Assembly: GCA_038320345.1 (NCBI GenBank)
Contig: JBBQED010000008.1
Coordinates: 62,001-126,000, forward strand
DNA: 64,000 bases
Source of the DNA: JBBQED01 sp038320345
Lineage (GTDB): Bacteria; Bacteroidota; Bacteroidia; AKYH767-A; OLB10
Direction: 5' to 3'
Under the pieces are notes generated by a model. That model was given only the letters and a program-made list of their open reading frames with translations, ran no database searches and was not told where the DNA came from. The first letter of the stretch is position 1. Each line of letters opens with the position of its first letter. The position numbers and the translations under genes were made by a program. Below, piece after piece: positions 18,268-26,599 of the stretch.

Positions 18268-18783
18268 ATGACCAAGTACCTTGCCCTAGTTTGTGGTTTA
18301 CTGTTTTGTGCTGCCACTACTGTTAATGCTCAAACATCAACTTTGAAATTCGGACATATCAATTCCACACAGTTATTGAGTCTGATGCCAGAAACTAAAA
18401 ATGCTGACTCCACCTTACAAAAATTTGGTTCCAGTCTAGAAAGCCAATTGAAAACGATGTCTGCTGAATATCAGAATAAAATTGCTGACTTTAAATCGAA
18501 AGAAAGTTCAATGGCTGAACCAATCCGTGATGCAAAGATGAAAGAGATCAGTGATCTTGAACAAAGAATTCAAGATTTCCAAGAATCAGCACAAACATCT
18601 ATGCAAAAGAAAAAAGAAGAAATCTATTCTCCTGTAATTAAAAAAGCAGAAGATGCGATTAAAGCCGTAGCTAAAGAAAAAGAATTCTCTTATATCTTCG
18701 ATACTAGTGTGGGTGCAGTTTTGTTTTCCCAGGATTCGGATGATATCATGCCTTTGGTTAAAGCTAAATTAGGACTGAAATAA
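18268..18783 (+). CDS. OmpH/Skp family periplasmic chaperone (copy 2)
   Basis: 171 residues with a signal peptide ending NAQT, LKFGHINSTQLLSLMPE at the mature N-terminus, a coiled-coil arm (about 50-120), and FSYIFDTSVGAVLFSQDSDD at the end of the fold. This is the standard Skp length. It lies 68 bp after copy 1, and the pair ends in a strong terminator. Tandem ompH genes after bamA are normal in Bacteroidota. Confidence 0.93.
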   Translation: MTKYLALVCGLLFCAATTVNAQTSTLKFGHINSTQLLSLMPETKNADSTLQKFGSSLESQLKTMSAEYQNKIADFKSKESSMAEPIRDAKMKEISDLEQRIQDFQESAQTSMQKKKEEIYSPVIKKAEDAIKAVAKEKEFSYIFDTSVGAVLFSQDSDDIMPLVKAKLGLK

Positions 18784-18810
18784 AACGCAGGTCTGATTCT
18801 TATGAATAAA

Positions 18811-18841
18811 CCCGGTAACTACTATAGTTATCGGGTTTTTT
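18811..18841 (+). terminator. Rho-independent terminator after the ompH pair
   Basis: CCCGGTAACT pairs with AGTTATCGGG (one G-U) around a 5-nt loop and runs into six T. It closes the bamA-ompH-ompH unit. Confidence 0.88.
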
Positions 18842-18894
18842 ATTGATCTGAAACATTACCCAGTGAACTTAAAGGATTGAATCTATCCGAAGAT

Positions 18895-18902
18895 TATCTT
18901 TG
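18895..18902 (+). promoter_or_regulatory. Bacteroidota -7 box of murI
   Basis: TATCTTTG ends 4 bp before the murI ATG at 18907, implying a very short or absent leader. It rules out the TTG at 18877 as start. Confidence 0.5.
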
Positions 18903-18906
18903 TTAT

Positions 18907-19728
18907 ATGGCTTCACGCACTCCCCCCTCCTCTCTCCCTCTCGGTATTTTTGACTCAGGTATTGGCGGACTCACTGTTGCCAGTGCAGTAAAAGAATTAC
19001 TTCCAGGTGAATCCATCATTTATTTTGGTGACACTTCTCATTTACCTTATGGAGATAAATCGCCTGAAGCCATTACTAAATGGTCAATTGCAATTGCAGA
19101 TTTCCTGCTGACTTTTAAATGCAAGATGTTGATCATCGCTTGTAATACTATTTCTTCTGTAGCCTTTGATCAGATAAAGAAGCATGTCGGCAATAAAGCT
19201 ATTGTTGTAAATGTAATTGATCCTGTGGTGGATTATGTAACTGCCCAGAGTGCCTTAAAACATTTCGGTGTGATTGGAACAAAAACCACTATCCGCACCG
19301 ATGTTTATGCGCGTAAACTTCAAGAGAAGCGTAAAAAAATAGCAGTCTCTTCTTTAGCTACTCCCTTACTTGCACCCATGATTGAAGAAGGTTTTTTCAA
19401 CAATAAAATAAGTAAAACCATTATCAACGACTACCTCTCCCGACCTAAATTAAAAAATATTGACAGTTTAATTCTTGGATGTACTCATTATCCTTTGATC
19501 CGCAGAGAAATTGAACAGTACTATAAAGGAAGAGTCATGATTTTCGACTCCGCTCAAATTGTTGCGCATCATGTGCGTTGGTTATTGGATGAACAGGAAT
19601 TACTCAATCCTGCAAAAACAGGAAAACATAAATTTTTTATCTCTGACTATACGCCTGCCTTTGAACAGAGCACACGTACTTTCTTCAAGGGTAGAATCAA
19701 TTTGACCCAGAAAAATCTCTGGAAATAA
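18907..19728 (+). CDS. murI: Glutamate racemase
   Basis: Makes D-glutamate for peptidoglycan. Residues 14-20 read IFDSGIG with the conserved Asp-Ser. The two catalytic cysteines lie in IIACNT (Cys79) and LGCTHYP. 273 residues, typical. A longer frame would need a TTG start at 18877 that overlaps the promoter box, so the ATG is preferred. The stop is 1 bp from the end of the convergent DUF3667 gene, with no room for a terminator between them. Confidence 0.95.
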   Translation: MASRTPPSSLPLGIFDSGIGGLTVASAVKELLPGESIIYFGDTSHLPYGDKSPEAITKWSIAIADFLLTFKCKMLIIACNTISSVAFDQIKKHVGNKAIVVNVIDPVVDYVTAQSALKHFGVIGTKTTIRTDVYARKLQEKRKKIAVSSLATPLLAPMIEEGFFNNKISKTIINDYLSRPKLKNIDSLILGCTHYPLIRREIEQYYKGRVMIFDSAQIVAHHVRWLLDEQELLNPAKTGKHKFFISDYTPAFEQSTRTFFKGRINLTQKNLWK

Positions 19729-19729
19729 C

Positions 19730-20755
19730 TTAGTACAGAAGGAACAATATCGCAAGAACAAAGAAAGTACTAAACAGTCCAAGAATCATATATCCGAAAA
19801 TAAGCAGAAACATTTTGATCAGCGTTTTCTTCCAACTTTGCTGATAAACTTTTTTCATGGATACTGGAATGTAGAAGATCATGTAAAAATTGGCAAGAAC
19901 CGACAAATCCATTGCTGTGAGGTAATCAATAAGGTTGAGGATGCTTAGCAGCAGGAAAAAGAATGCGTGAATATGAAATGCATAAACTAGATGGTCAACA
20001 AAAAACAATTTTCTTCGGGCATATAACATCCATAATACAAAAGCGAAAACAGGCATAAGGCTAAAGACAATCCATGGGAGTTTATGTCCGATGTATTCCT
20101 TTAATCCAGCTTTCATTTTATTAAGATTAACCAATTTTAATCCTTGGGCATATAGCACTTTATTGATGAACGTTTTTTCTTTATGCAAACTGTCCAGTAA
20201 AACCTCCACGTCAGTTACTCCTTTTTTCGAAAAGTCGCGGATCCCTTCTATAGTAGCATTATCTTCATAGGATATATTAAAGTTTGTAGCATCCTTGTTA
20301 ATTGAAAGTAGTTTATTTTTAGCAAGACTATCTGCTAACTCTAGTGAATCCTTTGATGCCAAATTTTCAAGAACAGCATTTCGTATGGAATCCTTGGCGA
20401 TTTTTTTTTCGGGCGATATCGCTTCATCATGACTATTTCCCAGCCCTGAAATAATAACGAAGATGATCATGATGCTAATGAACATCTTTACGGGATGAAG
20501 GTAGCGTGCTCTTTTTCCTGCAATGTATTGTATGGTCAGCCAACCTGGTTTAAAAAGCAAAGGAATAATTGTTCCCATAACTTTAGAATCTAGATGTAAA
20601 AAATCGCCGACGAGATCTTTTAATAATTCAAAAGCGGTTTCTTTCTTGCTGTTATTCAGTTGACCGCAAGACGGACAAAAATTATCTTTTACCTGATCGA
20701 GCGGGGCTTCACAATTCAGGCACTTATTTTCCTTTTGAACATGTTTAACATCCAT
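19730..20755 (-). CDS. DUF3667 zinc-ribbon membrane protein
   Basis: 341 residues. The N-terminal zinc ribbon has Cys12/Cys15 and Cys27/Cys30 (CLNC, CPSCGQ). It is followed by the DUF3667 core (FLHLDSKVMGTIIPLLFKPG and YIAGKRARYLHPVKMF). One transmembrane helix leads to a lysine-rich extracytoplasmic stretch of about 130 residues. Three or four C-terminal transmembrane helices follow. The family is common in Bacteroidota and has no assigned function. It is convergent with murI. Confidence 0.85.
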   Translation of the reverse strand: MDVKHVQKENKCLNCEAPLDQVKDNFCPSCGQLNNSKKETAFELLKDLVGDFLHLDSKVMGTIIPLLFKPGWLTIQYIAGKRARYLHPVKMFISIMIIFVIISGLGNSHDEAISPEKKIAKDSIRNAVLENLASKDSLELADSLAKNKLLSINKDATNFNISYEDNATIEGIRDFSKKGVTDVEVLLDSLHKEKTFINKVLYAQGLKLVNLNKMKAGLKEYIGHKLPWIVFSLMPVFAFVLWMLYARRKLFFVDHLVYAFHIHAFFFLLLSILNLIDYLTAMDLSVLANFYMIFYIPVSMKKVYQQSWKKTLIKMFLLIFGYMILGLFSTFFVLAILFLLY

Positions 20756-20789
20756 ACATCATCGAAAATACAAATCCTTTATGAAATGA

Positions 20790-20817
20790 GAAAGCCGGAA
20801 TTGAAGTTCCGGCTTTC
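20790..20817 (-). terminator. Terminator after the PpiD-like gene
   Basis: GAAAGCCGGAA and TTCCGGCTTTC form an 11-bp perfect stem with a 6-nt loop, 24 bp after the stop of the minus-strand foldase gene. The flanking T-run is weak, and the symmetry would also allow use from the other side. Confidence 0.7.
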
Positions 20818-20841
20818 GAAGAATTTTATTCGTGGATTAGC

Positions 20842-22938
20842 TTAATAGAATTTCCCACGACGATCATCGATATCTGCTTTATCACGCAGTGCATTAAACA
20901 CTTCATATTGTGAACGTGCTTGAATCTGTTGACGAAGTTGAGCTGCATTTTCTTTATAATCCTTTTGTGCTGTTGGTTCAGTGAAAGAATTTACTACTAC
21001 AACAAAAACACCTGATTGACCTTTCAACGGAGCTGATACCGTTCCTGGTTTCATAGTTAAGATATGACCCACTACATTTCCTTCCATTCCTGCACTACCG
21101 ATATAAGGCGTTGCGAAAGAAACGTTTTCTGCAACTTGCACCTGCGTACCAGTGCCGGTAGCAATTGCATCAAGATTAGAAGAACCTGCTTTCTTTAATT
21201 TCTCCATCAACATCTCAGCCTTCTTATCTTTTCTTGCTTCTGCAGTTACCTGATCTTTCACTTGTTCCATAGTGGAATATCCTTTCTCACGGGCATCCGT
21301 CAATTTAGCAATCGTAAATCGATTACCGAATTCAAAAGCTTTAGAGATCTCATTCATTTTTGCATTAAAAGACCAACGAACCAGTTCACGTGAATTTTCA
21401 AGAGGACCTATTTGACGAGAAGACTCGGTGATATTCGTCTCTGTAAGTTTATTCAGATTCTGATCTTTTACTGCTTTATCAAAAGCTTCAGCAGTAGTAT
21501 TTTTTGAAGCAAATTCATTCGCTTTTGTATAAACTGCTTGATATGTTTTTGTACTCGCTTCTATTTTACGAGATACATAAGCCACACGAACCTGACGTGA
21601 TTCTTTACCAATATCTACTACATTAATAATATGAATTCCAAATTGTGTTTGAACAATTAACAAATCACCTTTAGCAGCAGAGAAACAAGCATCATTAAAT
21701 TCTTTTACCATCATCCCAGGTTGAAACCATCCAAGATCACCACCTTTTGATTTAGAACCTTCATCCGTTGAGTACTGATTGGATAATGCTTCAAAATTTG
21801 CTCCGCCTTTTAATGCCGTTTTAATACTATCTGCAGTAAGCATTACTTTAGCTTGGTTAGCAGGATTATCAACACGTAATAAAATATGACTCGCTTTCAC
21901 TGAATCTGGAAGCATCTTACTATCGGAAAGCTTAGCAACTTTATAAGCTCCACCCTCTTCATAAGGACCGAATACAGTACCTGCAGGTGCAGAGAACATG
22001 ATAGAATCAATATTTAAAGGAAGGCTGCCTTTTTTATGATAAGTAGCATCAAAAGGACTATCACTGTTCAAGGCAACAAATGCAGAATCATTAGTTGCAG
22101 TTCTGAAATCAGCAACAATTTTATTTACATCATCGAATGATGCTTTGCGGTCGATATCTGTTGGATTTACATCAAACGTTACATACTCAATCGCTCTACT
22201 TGCAACCTGCTTGTATTTTTTCAGATTAGCATTGTAAACTGTTTTCAGTTCTGCATCGGTCACTTGTACTGAGCTATCTGAGATCGAAGAATAAGGAAGA
22301 CTCACATAACGGACAGAAGCGGAACGTGCTTTATTTAAATAATCCGCCTTGGCTTCTAGAGTTGTGATATAAATTCCCTGTTTAATGAGATCGTTATATT
22401 TCTGTTGTACACGTTCCTGTTGAATAGCATCTTCAAAAACTAGCCACTGTGCCTTTGTACGACCAGTAGCATCATTGTCCATATTTTTCAAGAAATTGAT
22501 CACATTCGCAGGATCAAATTTTCCAGTTTTAGGATCAGTAAATGCTTGTTTAATTTGTGGGTGAGGATTTTTTCCTTTCACCATATCGAATAACTCATCA
22601 GAAGAAACCGTAATCCCAATTTTATCAAACTGAGGTTGCATCACTTCATCATTCACCAATTGAGACCAAGCTTGCTCACGCAATTGATCCATAGTATTTT
22701 GATCAACTGTTTCAACGTTGTTATTCAGTTTATGATTAGTGACAAGTTTCTGAACTCTGTTTTCAAAATCCTGAACGGCAATTTTATTTCCGCCGATTAC
22801 TCCAACATTTGAATCATTTGATTTGAGGATGCTATGATTCGAGTTAAAAAGATCTCCTAGGATGAAAGCCGCGAGGCTGAATCCTACGATACCGATCAGC
22901 AAGGTTGCTTTACTCCTGATCTTGTTTATTACTGCCAT
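20842..22938 (-). CDS. PpiD-like periplasmic peptidyl-prolyl isomerase
   Basis: 698 residues. It begins with a short cytoplasmic segment and one membrane anchor (about 12-30, LLIGIVGFSLAAFILGDLF), then a SurA_N-like chaperone domain (VGVIGGNKIAVQDFENRV) and a parvulin domain near 345-445 (ASHILLRVD, GGDLGWFQPGMMVKEF, TQFGIHIINVVD). A second helical/parvulin-like region lies towards the C-terminus. Known relatives help newly exported envelope proteins fold. The architecture matches PpiD of this phylum. It heads away from lptC and coaX, which are on the same strand upstream. Confidence 0.9.
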   Translation of the reverse strand: MAVINKIRSKATLLIGIVGFSLAAFILGDLFNSNHSILKSNDSNVGVIGGNKIAVQDFENRVQKLVTNHKLNNNVETVDQNTMDQLREQAWSQLVNDEVMQPQFDKIGITVSSDELFDMVKGKNPHPQIKQAFTDPKTGKFDPANVINFLKNMDNDATGRTKAQWLVFEDAIQQERVQQKYNDLIKQGIYITTLEAKADYLNKARSASVRYVSLPYSSISDSSVQVTDAELKTVYNANLKKYKQVASRAIEYVTFDVNPTDIDRKASFDDVNKIVADFRTATNDSAFVALNSDSPFDATYHKKGSLPLNIDSIMFSAPAGTVFGPYEEGGAYKVAKLSDSKMLPDSVKASHILLRVDNPANQAKVMLTADSIKTALKGGANFEALSNQYSTDEGSKSKGGDLGWFQPGMMVKEFNDACFSAAKGDLLIVQTQFGIHIINVVDIGKESRQVRVAYVSRKIEASTKTYQAVYTKANEFASKNTTAEAFDKAVKDQNLNKLTETNITESSRQIGPLENSRELVRWSFNAKMNEISKAFEFGNRFTIAKLTDAREKGYSTMEQVKDQVTAEARKDKKAEMLMEKLKKAGSSNLDAIATGTGTQVQVAENVSFATPYIGSAGMEGNVVGHILTMKPGTVSAPLKGQSGVFVVVVNSFTEPTAQKDYKENAAQLRQQIQARSQYEVFNALRDKADIDDRRGKFY

Positions 22939-23149
22939 AATGCGTTGATTTTCCGATTTGAGGGTGCGAATATACGACTCTTAGCTGAACCAAGAAAGGG
23001 CTAAATCTGCCTTTACGCGATTAATTAGATTTTAATAATACAGAGGCAATCATACGTTGTAGGAGGTGCATTGTTTCTATAGCTTGAAAATCAAGGTATA
23101 AACCGCTCAGGAAAAAAACGAAAAGTCACAAATTCTTGATAATCAAGTC

Positions 23150-23341
23150 CTAGCTAGCAGATTCATTCTTATCCATCTGAATCCTTTGTTTGCGACGCAC
23201 CATCCAGAAAATAATAGCAACAACAGTAAAAATAAAGAATCCTAATGCCGAACTGAAGCATTCGGTAGCCCATTTATAGCCTCCGAATGTCCCCCCGAGG
23301 AGAGCAATGATTAACCAGGAAATTTCTAGTACTCGGAGCAT
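23150..23341 (-). CDS. Small two-helix membrane protein
   Basis: 63 residues. Two hydrophobic segments (about 7-21 and 32-48) are followed by a basic/polar tail (RRKQRIQMDKNES). The start lies 4 bp after the lptC stop on the same strand, so it is probably cotranscribed with lptC. I do not recognise the family. It takes the place where many relatives carry a hemolysin/CorC-type gene. Confidence 0.6.
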   Translation of the reverse strand: MLRVLEISWLIIALLGGTFGGYKWATECFSSALGFFIFTVVAIIFWMVRRKQRIQMDKNESAS

Positions 23342-23345
23342 AGTT

Positions 23346-23921
23346 TTATTCTTTAACTGTAATCCTGCCAGTCACGTTAAAAATACGGTATTTACTGAAA
23401 TCCTGATTCGCCTCGAATCCTTTGCCCATAATTATTTCTTTGGCGGATGTAATTTTAACAAATTGATCCGACGACAACAACTCTTTTCGCTCGTCCCACA
23501 CTAGCTTTTCAGTATTTAGCTGATCCCCTTTTTCATTTACCACCACCACATCATTAGTTGCTTCCCAACGCTTTTCTAATTCATAATGAATGGCATATTT
23601 GGCTGATAATCTGGAAGAGGGTTGCATTTTTTCATCAAAAAACTCAATCAATAAGCCCTTAGGAAGCTCCGTTGTTGCTTTCGGCCGAGTAGCTTTCTTG
23701 AGCAGAGGAGCTGTTACCCTTACCCTAACAACTGCTGAATCGCTGTATAAAGTTTCTAGTCCTTTAATCTGCTCATTCGCATCATCGCCATTGGCAGAAA
23801 CTCTTGCGATCTCATTTTTATCATTCTCACAAGCCGAAATGCTAACACCTAAAACTAATAAAAAAAGCAGGTTGACTCCCTGCTTATAAAAAAAATTCAG
23901 GACGCCCATAAGTGCATTCAT
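23346..23921 (-). CDS. lptC: LPS export ABC transporter protein LptC
   Basis: 191 residues. A hydrophobic N-terminus ends in a lipobox-like SISAC (Cys31), so it is probably a lipoprotein rather than a simple anchored protein. The LptC beta-jellyroll pattern follows: YSDSAVVRVRVTAPLL, PKGLLIEFFDEKMQPSSRLSA, ATNDVVVVNEKGDQLNTEKLVWDERK, MGKGFEANQDFSKYRIFNVTG. LptC bridges the inner-membrane LptBFG and LptA in LPS export. Its ATG shares a base with the stop codon of the upstream gene (TAATG), implying coupling. Confidence 0.92.
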   Translation of the reverse strand: MNALMGVLNFFYKQGVNLLFLLVLGVSISACENDKNEIARVSANGDDANEQIKGLETLYSDSAVVRVRVTAPLLKKATRPKATTELPKGLLIEFFDEKMQPSSRLSAKYAIHYELEKRWEATNDVVVVNEKGDQLNTEKLVWDERKELLSSDQFVKITSAKEIIMGKGFEANQDFSKYRIFNVTGRITVKE

Positions 23922-25213
23922 TAGTCAAATTTCTGTTTTTTAAACCAAACTTCGTTAAAGGTAAGCCCGATGGAAAGTCGCAGGTATTGTTCTTTCAACA
24001 AATTATTATCAGTAGTTCCTCTTTGACCAGCTTCAAATGCAAAACTGATCATCGACTGATTTGATTTTCTCATAGGGAAACTCACCCCAGTTGATAAACC
24101 ATAATCGAGAATTTTTGTGTTATTCAGATCGAGATAAGTCTGTCCAAAATAAGCGCCTAGTCGGTATGATACTCTTTTGAAATAAGTAAAACTTTTTGAG
24201 TCAGGAGTCAATTGAGCACCCAAAGAAATGCGGAAACTATTGTTCAAACTATCTTTTTGTCCGTATGATTTATAGGAGCTCCAGTCTTGATAATTAAAGT
24301 CTCCACCAATCACCCATTTATCATCCGATGAAACAGAAAAACCAAGTCCGATACGTGCAGGTAAAACCACATCTCCACGAACATCAGAAGTATAAAGAAC
24401 AGTGTCTTTTATATATTCCAAAATTGATCCTCTTGTAGTATAATTCTCCCATAACTCACTTCGCTTTGCATTAATCGACTGAGCAGGGGCGCCGGTAAGT
24501 CCTACTACATATTTCATTTTATGCTTGTACTTATTACCCGTATCGTATTTCCAATTTAAACCAAACTCAAAATAAAACGAGCTTAACGTAAGCTCATCAA
24601 CATATTTATTATTGATCAGGTTAGTGGTTGTATATTCCACGCGTCGGGTATTATCTGTAGTGCCGAATAAATAACTCGCATTTACACCTGCTGCAAAATA
24701 TTTACCGAGGTTCAAACCTGTTCCAACAAAATATCGAGTAAAACCACCTGTACCTGAATACTGAGATTTATAACTTGTAACAGAATCTAATTGCTGTTGC
24801 GTTCTCACTTCATAGCCCGTACCGGAATAAGGAATAAAACCAAACGTCATTCCCATTTTATGTTTGATCAGTGGGAAGCCAATTGCCAAAGAATTCAGAT
24901 TTGAATTTTTCAGTTTGCTTGTCCTTCCTGCTTGTGATAGTTTCACATATTCAGCATCTACACCAAACTCCAAAATCGTTAAGGTATCATTGGAATAACT
25001 TGCAGGATTATTAAAGTTGAGATGATTTTCACTCTGCATCCCTATTGAAGTTCCTCCCATTCCTTTCTGATAGGAAGTACCGGAAAATAAAAGTTCGCCC
25101 ACGCCAAACCTAGAATAGGGTGACAATGTACTTGTTTGAGCTAGTAATGAAGAAGCCGGTAACAGTAATAAAATTGTTAAACCAGTCAGGTAACTAAGTA
25201 GCGATCGCCTCAT
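23921..25213 (-). CDS. Outer-membrane barrel protein of the coaX-lptC operon
   Basis: 430 residues with a signal peptide ending LLAQ. The mature part starts TSTLSPYSRFGVGELLFSGTSYQKGMGGTSIGM and is followed by NFNNPASYSN, a pattern reminiscent of FadL/OmpP1-type barrels in this phylum. Aromatic alternating strands continue to the end. It overlaps coaX by 4 bp and lptC by 1 bp, so the three are translated as a unit. The exact transport role is unknown; a hydrophobic-ligand channel or assembly factor is a guess from fold and context. Confidence 0.8.
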   Translation of the reverse strand: MRRSLLSYLTGLTILLLLPASSLLAQTSTLSPYSRFGVGELLFSGTSYQKGMGGTSIGMQSENHLNFNNPASYSNDTLTILEFGVDAEYVKLSQAGRTSKLKNSNLNSLAIGFPLIKHKMGMTFGFIPYSGTGYEVRTQQQLDSVTSYKSQYSGTGGFTRYFVGTGLNLGKYFAAGVNASYLFGTTDNTRRVEYTTTNLINNKYVDELTLSSFYFEFGLNWKYDTGNKYKHKMKYVVGLTGAPAQSINAKRSELWENYTTRGSILEYIKDTVLYTSDVRGDVVLPARIGLGFSVSSDDKWVIGGDFNYQDWSSYKSYGQKDSLNNSFRISLGAQLTPDSKSFTYFKRVSYRLGAYFGQTYLDLNNTKILDYGLSTGVSFPMRKSNQSMISFAFEAGQRGTTDNNLLKEQYLRLSIGLTFNEVWFKKQKFD

Positions 25214-25932
25214 TGATTAAATCGAAGGATGGAATCCAGGCCCAGTAAAGTCAAGGCAGGAGCTGCAAAGATGCGGGTTTTCAAGGTATTTAAAAAGAAA
25301 CGGCTATCTCCGCCAGTAAGTATACATTGCAAATCATTTAATTGATGTTGGTACGATTCAATACTTGCATTGATTTCTCCAGTCATTCCGTTTAAAACTC
25401 CAGAATGAATAGATCCTTCTGTATTTATACCGGTAAGTTCTGTATGCTCAATCGGTTCGAGTAGCGGTAAACGATCCGTAAATTCATTTAATGAACGGTA
25501 TCGCATCTTCAAACCGGGTGCAATTGATCCACCGCGGTATACTGAATTAGTATCTATCCAATCCATTTTTAAACAAGTACCCACATCTATAACAAGGACA
25601 TTTTTTTTAGCAAACAATTCATTCGCTCCTGCAATATTTGCCAAACGGTCTGTTCCTAAGGTCTTTGGAGTTTGATATGCGTTGGTAAAAGGAAGTAATG
25701 TCGAATCACTCAAAACAATTTTAAATGATATGGTAGACAGATAATCTGTAACCAATTCAGGTACAGGAGCCACCGAACTTAATATAGCAGATGTGATCGG
25801 ATACTTTTTTAATTTTTCTAACCAAGCATGTACTTCATCAGGAAGACATGAATCACTGAAAACCAATGTCCCCTGATCAAAAACTCCTGCTTTAAGGGCT
25901 GTATTCCCGTTATCAATTGTTAGATTCATCAC
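25210..25932 (-). CDS. coaX: Type III pantothenate kinase
   Basis: Phosphorylates pantothenate, the first step of coenzyme A synthesis. 240 residues of ASKHA fold with the N-terminal phosphate motif IDNGNTALKAG, the central LGTDRLANI and IDVGTCLKMDW, and GGSIAPGLKMR. The usual second-position Thr in IDxGTAxT is changed (Cys-Leu-Lys), which is common in Bacteroidota versions. It is first in an overlapping operon with the outer-membrane protein and lptC. Met2 is an alternative start. Confidence 0.93.
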   Translation of the reverse strand: MMNLTIDNGNTALKAGVFDQGTLVFSDSCLPDEVHAWLEKLKKYPITSAILSSVAPVPELVTDYLSTISFKIVLSDSTLLPFTNAYQTPKTLGTDRLANIAGANELFAKKNVLVIDVGTCLKMDWIDTNSVYRGGSIAPGLKMRYRSLNEFTDRLPLLEPIEHTELTGINTEGSIHSGVLNGMTGEINASIESYQHQLNDLQCILTGGDSRFFLNTLKTRIFAAPALTLLGLDSILRFNQ

Positions 25933-25979
25933 AACAAAGAAAGAAGTAAAAGTGTAATAATAGAATCCTTTGCGGAAAC

Positions 25980-26008
25980 TTGTTTTTATCTAAAAAGTAT
26001 TACTTTTG
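25980..26008 (+). promoter_or_regulatory. Promoter of tRNA-Phe
   Basis: TTG at 25980-25982, an 18-bp spacer and TACTTTTG at 26001-26008. The tRNA starts 13 bp after the box, a clean example of the phylum promoter. Confidence 0.7.
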
Positions 26009-26020
26009 CCGCCTCACTAC

Positions 26021-26093
26021 GGTGATGTAGCTCAGTTGGTAGAGCAAAGGACTGAAAATCCTTGTGTCGGCGGTTCGATTCCGTCCATCACCA
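26021..26093 (+). tRNA. tRNA-Phe (anticodon GAA)
   Basis: A full cloverleaf can be drawn: acceptor GGTGATG/CATCACC, D arm GCTC-AGTTGGTA-GAGC, anticodon stem AAGGA/TCCTT with loop CTGAAAA (GAA), and T arm GGCGG-TTCGATT-CCGTC. Discriminator A is at 26093. The 3' CCA is not encoded; CAA follows. Confidence 0.97.
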
Positions 26094-26124
26094 CAAACGT
26101 TCAAACAGTTCGAACAAGCCTAAA

Positions 26125-26526
26125 ATGAAAAGTAACCAAGCCCGTTACAGTAAGGTCTTGCTCATCGACGATAATGAGATTGATAATTTCATTAATGAGC
26201 GGATGATTACTTCCAGTCATTTTGCAACTACTGTTGAAGTAAAAAACTCTGCCGATGCAGCGTTAAATTTTCTCAGAAACCTGAAAGAGGGTGATGAGAT
26301 TCCTAAAATTATTTTCTTGGATCTGAATATGCCTATCAAAGATGGATTTGTGTTTCTATCGGAGTTTGATGTGCTTTCAGATTTAATTCGAAGCACCTGC
26401 AAAATTGTAGTACTTTCTTCCTCTATCAGTCCGGAAGACATCAACAAAGCATCTACCAATCCACACGTGTTTAAATACGTGAATAAGCCTCTCAACGAAA
26501 AATATCTTGATGCCATCTCGATGTAA
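26125..26526 (+). CDS. Single-domain response regulator
   Basis: 133 residues, only a receiver domain. The acidic pair is Asp15-Asp16 (LIDDNEID), the phospho-acceptor Asp66 (FLDLNMP), the switch serines in VVLSSS, and the conserved Lys in YVNKPL. No output domain, so it probably acts by protein contact in a phosphorelay. A longer frame runs back into tRNA-Phe and is rejected; the ATG 32 bp after the tRNA is used. The gene may be read through from the tRNA promoter, as I see no separate one. It is convergent with the helical-repeat protein gene. Confidence 0.9.
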   Translation: MKSNQARYSKVLLIDDNEIDNFINERMITSSHFATTVEVKNSADAALNFLRNLKEGDEIPKIIFLDLNMPIKDGFVFLSEFDVLSDLIRSTCKIVVLSSSISPEDINKASTNPHVFKYVNKPLNEKYLDAISM

Positions 26527-26545
26527 TTGCAATCTGTAAAATATA

Positions 26546-26585
26546 AAAAGAAAGCCCCGACAATACTGCCGGGGCTTTCTTTTTA
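26546..26585. terminator. Bidirectional terminator
   Basis: AAAAGAAAGCCCCG and CGGGGCTTTCTTTT form a long perfect stem with A-rich and T-rich flanks. It serves both the response regulator (+) and the convergent gene (-), which ends 15 bp away. Confidence 0.9.
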
Positions 26586-26599
26586 TAGGATGGAGAACT

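Noticed and set aside
26062..26124. N-terminal extension of the response regulator
   Set aside because: It overlaps the 3' half of tRNA-Phe; the ATG at 26125 gives a complete receiver domain.
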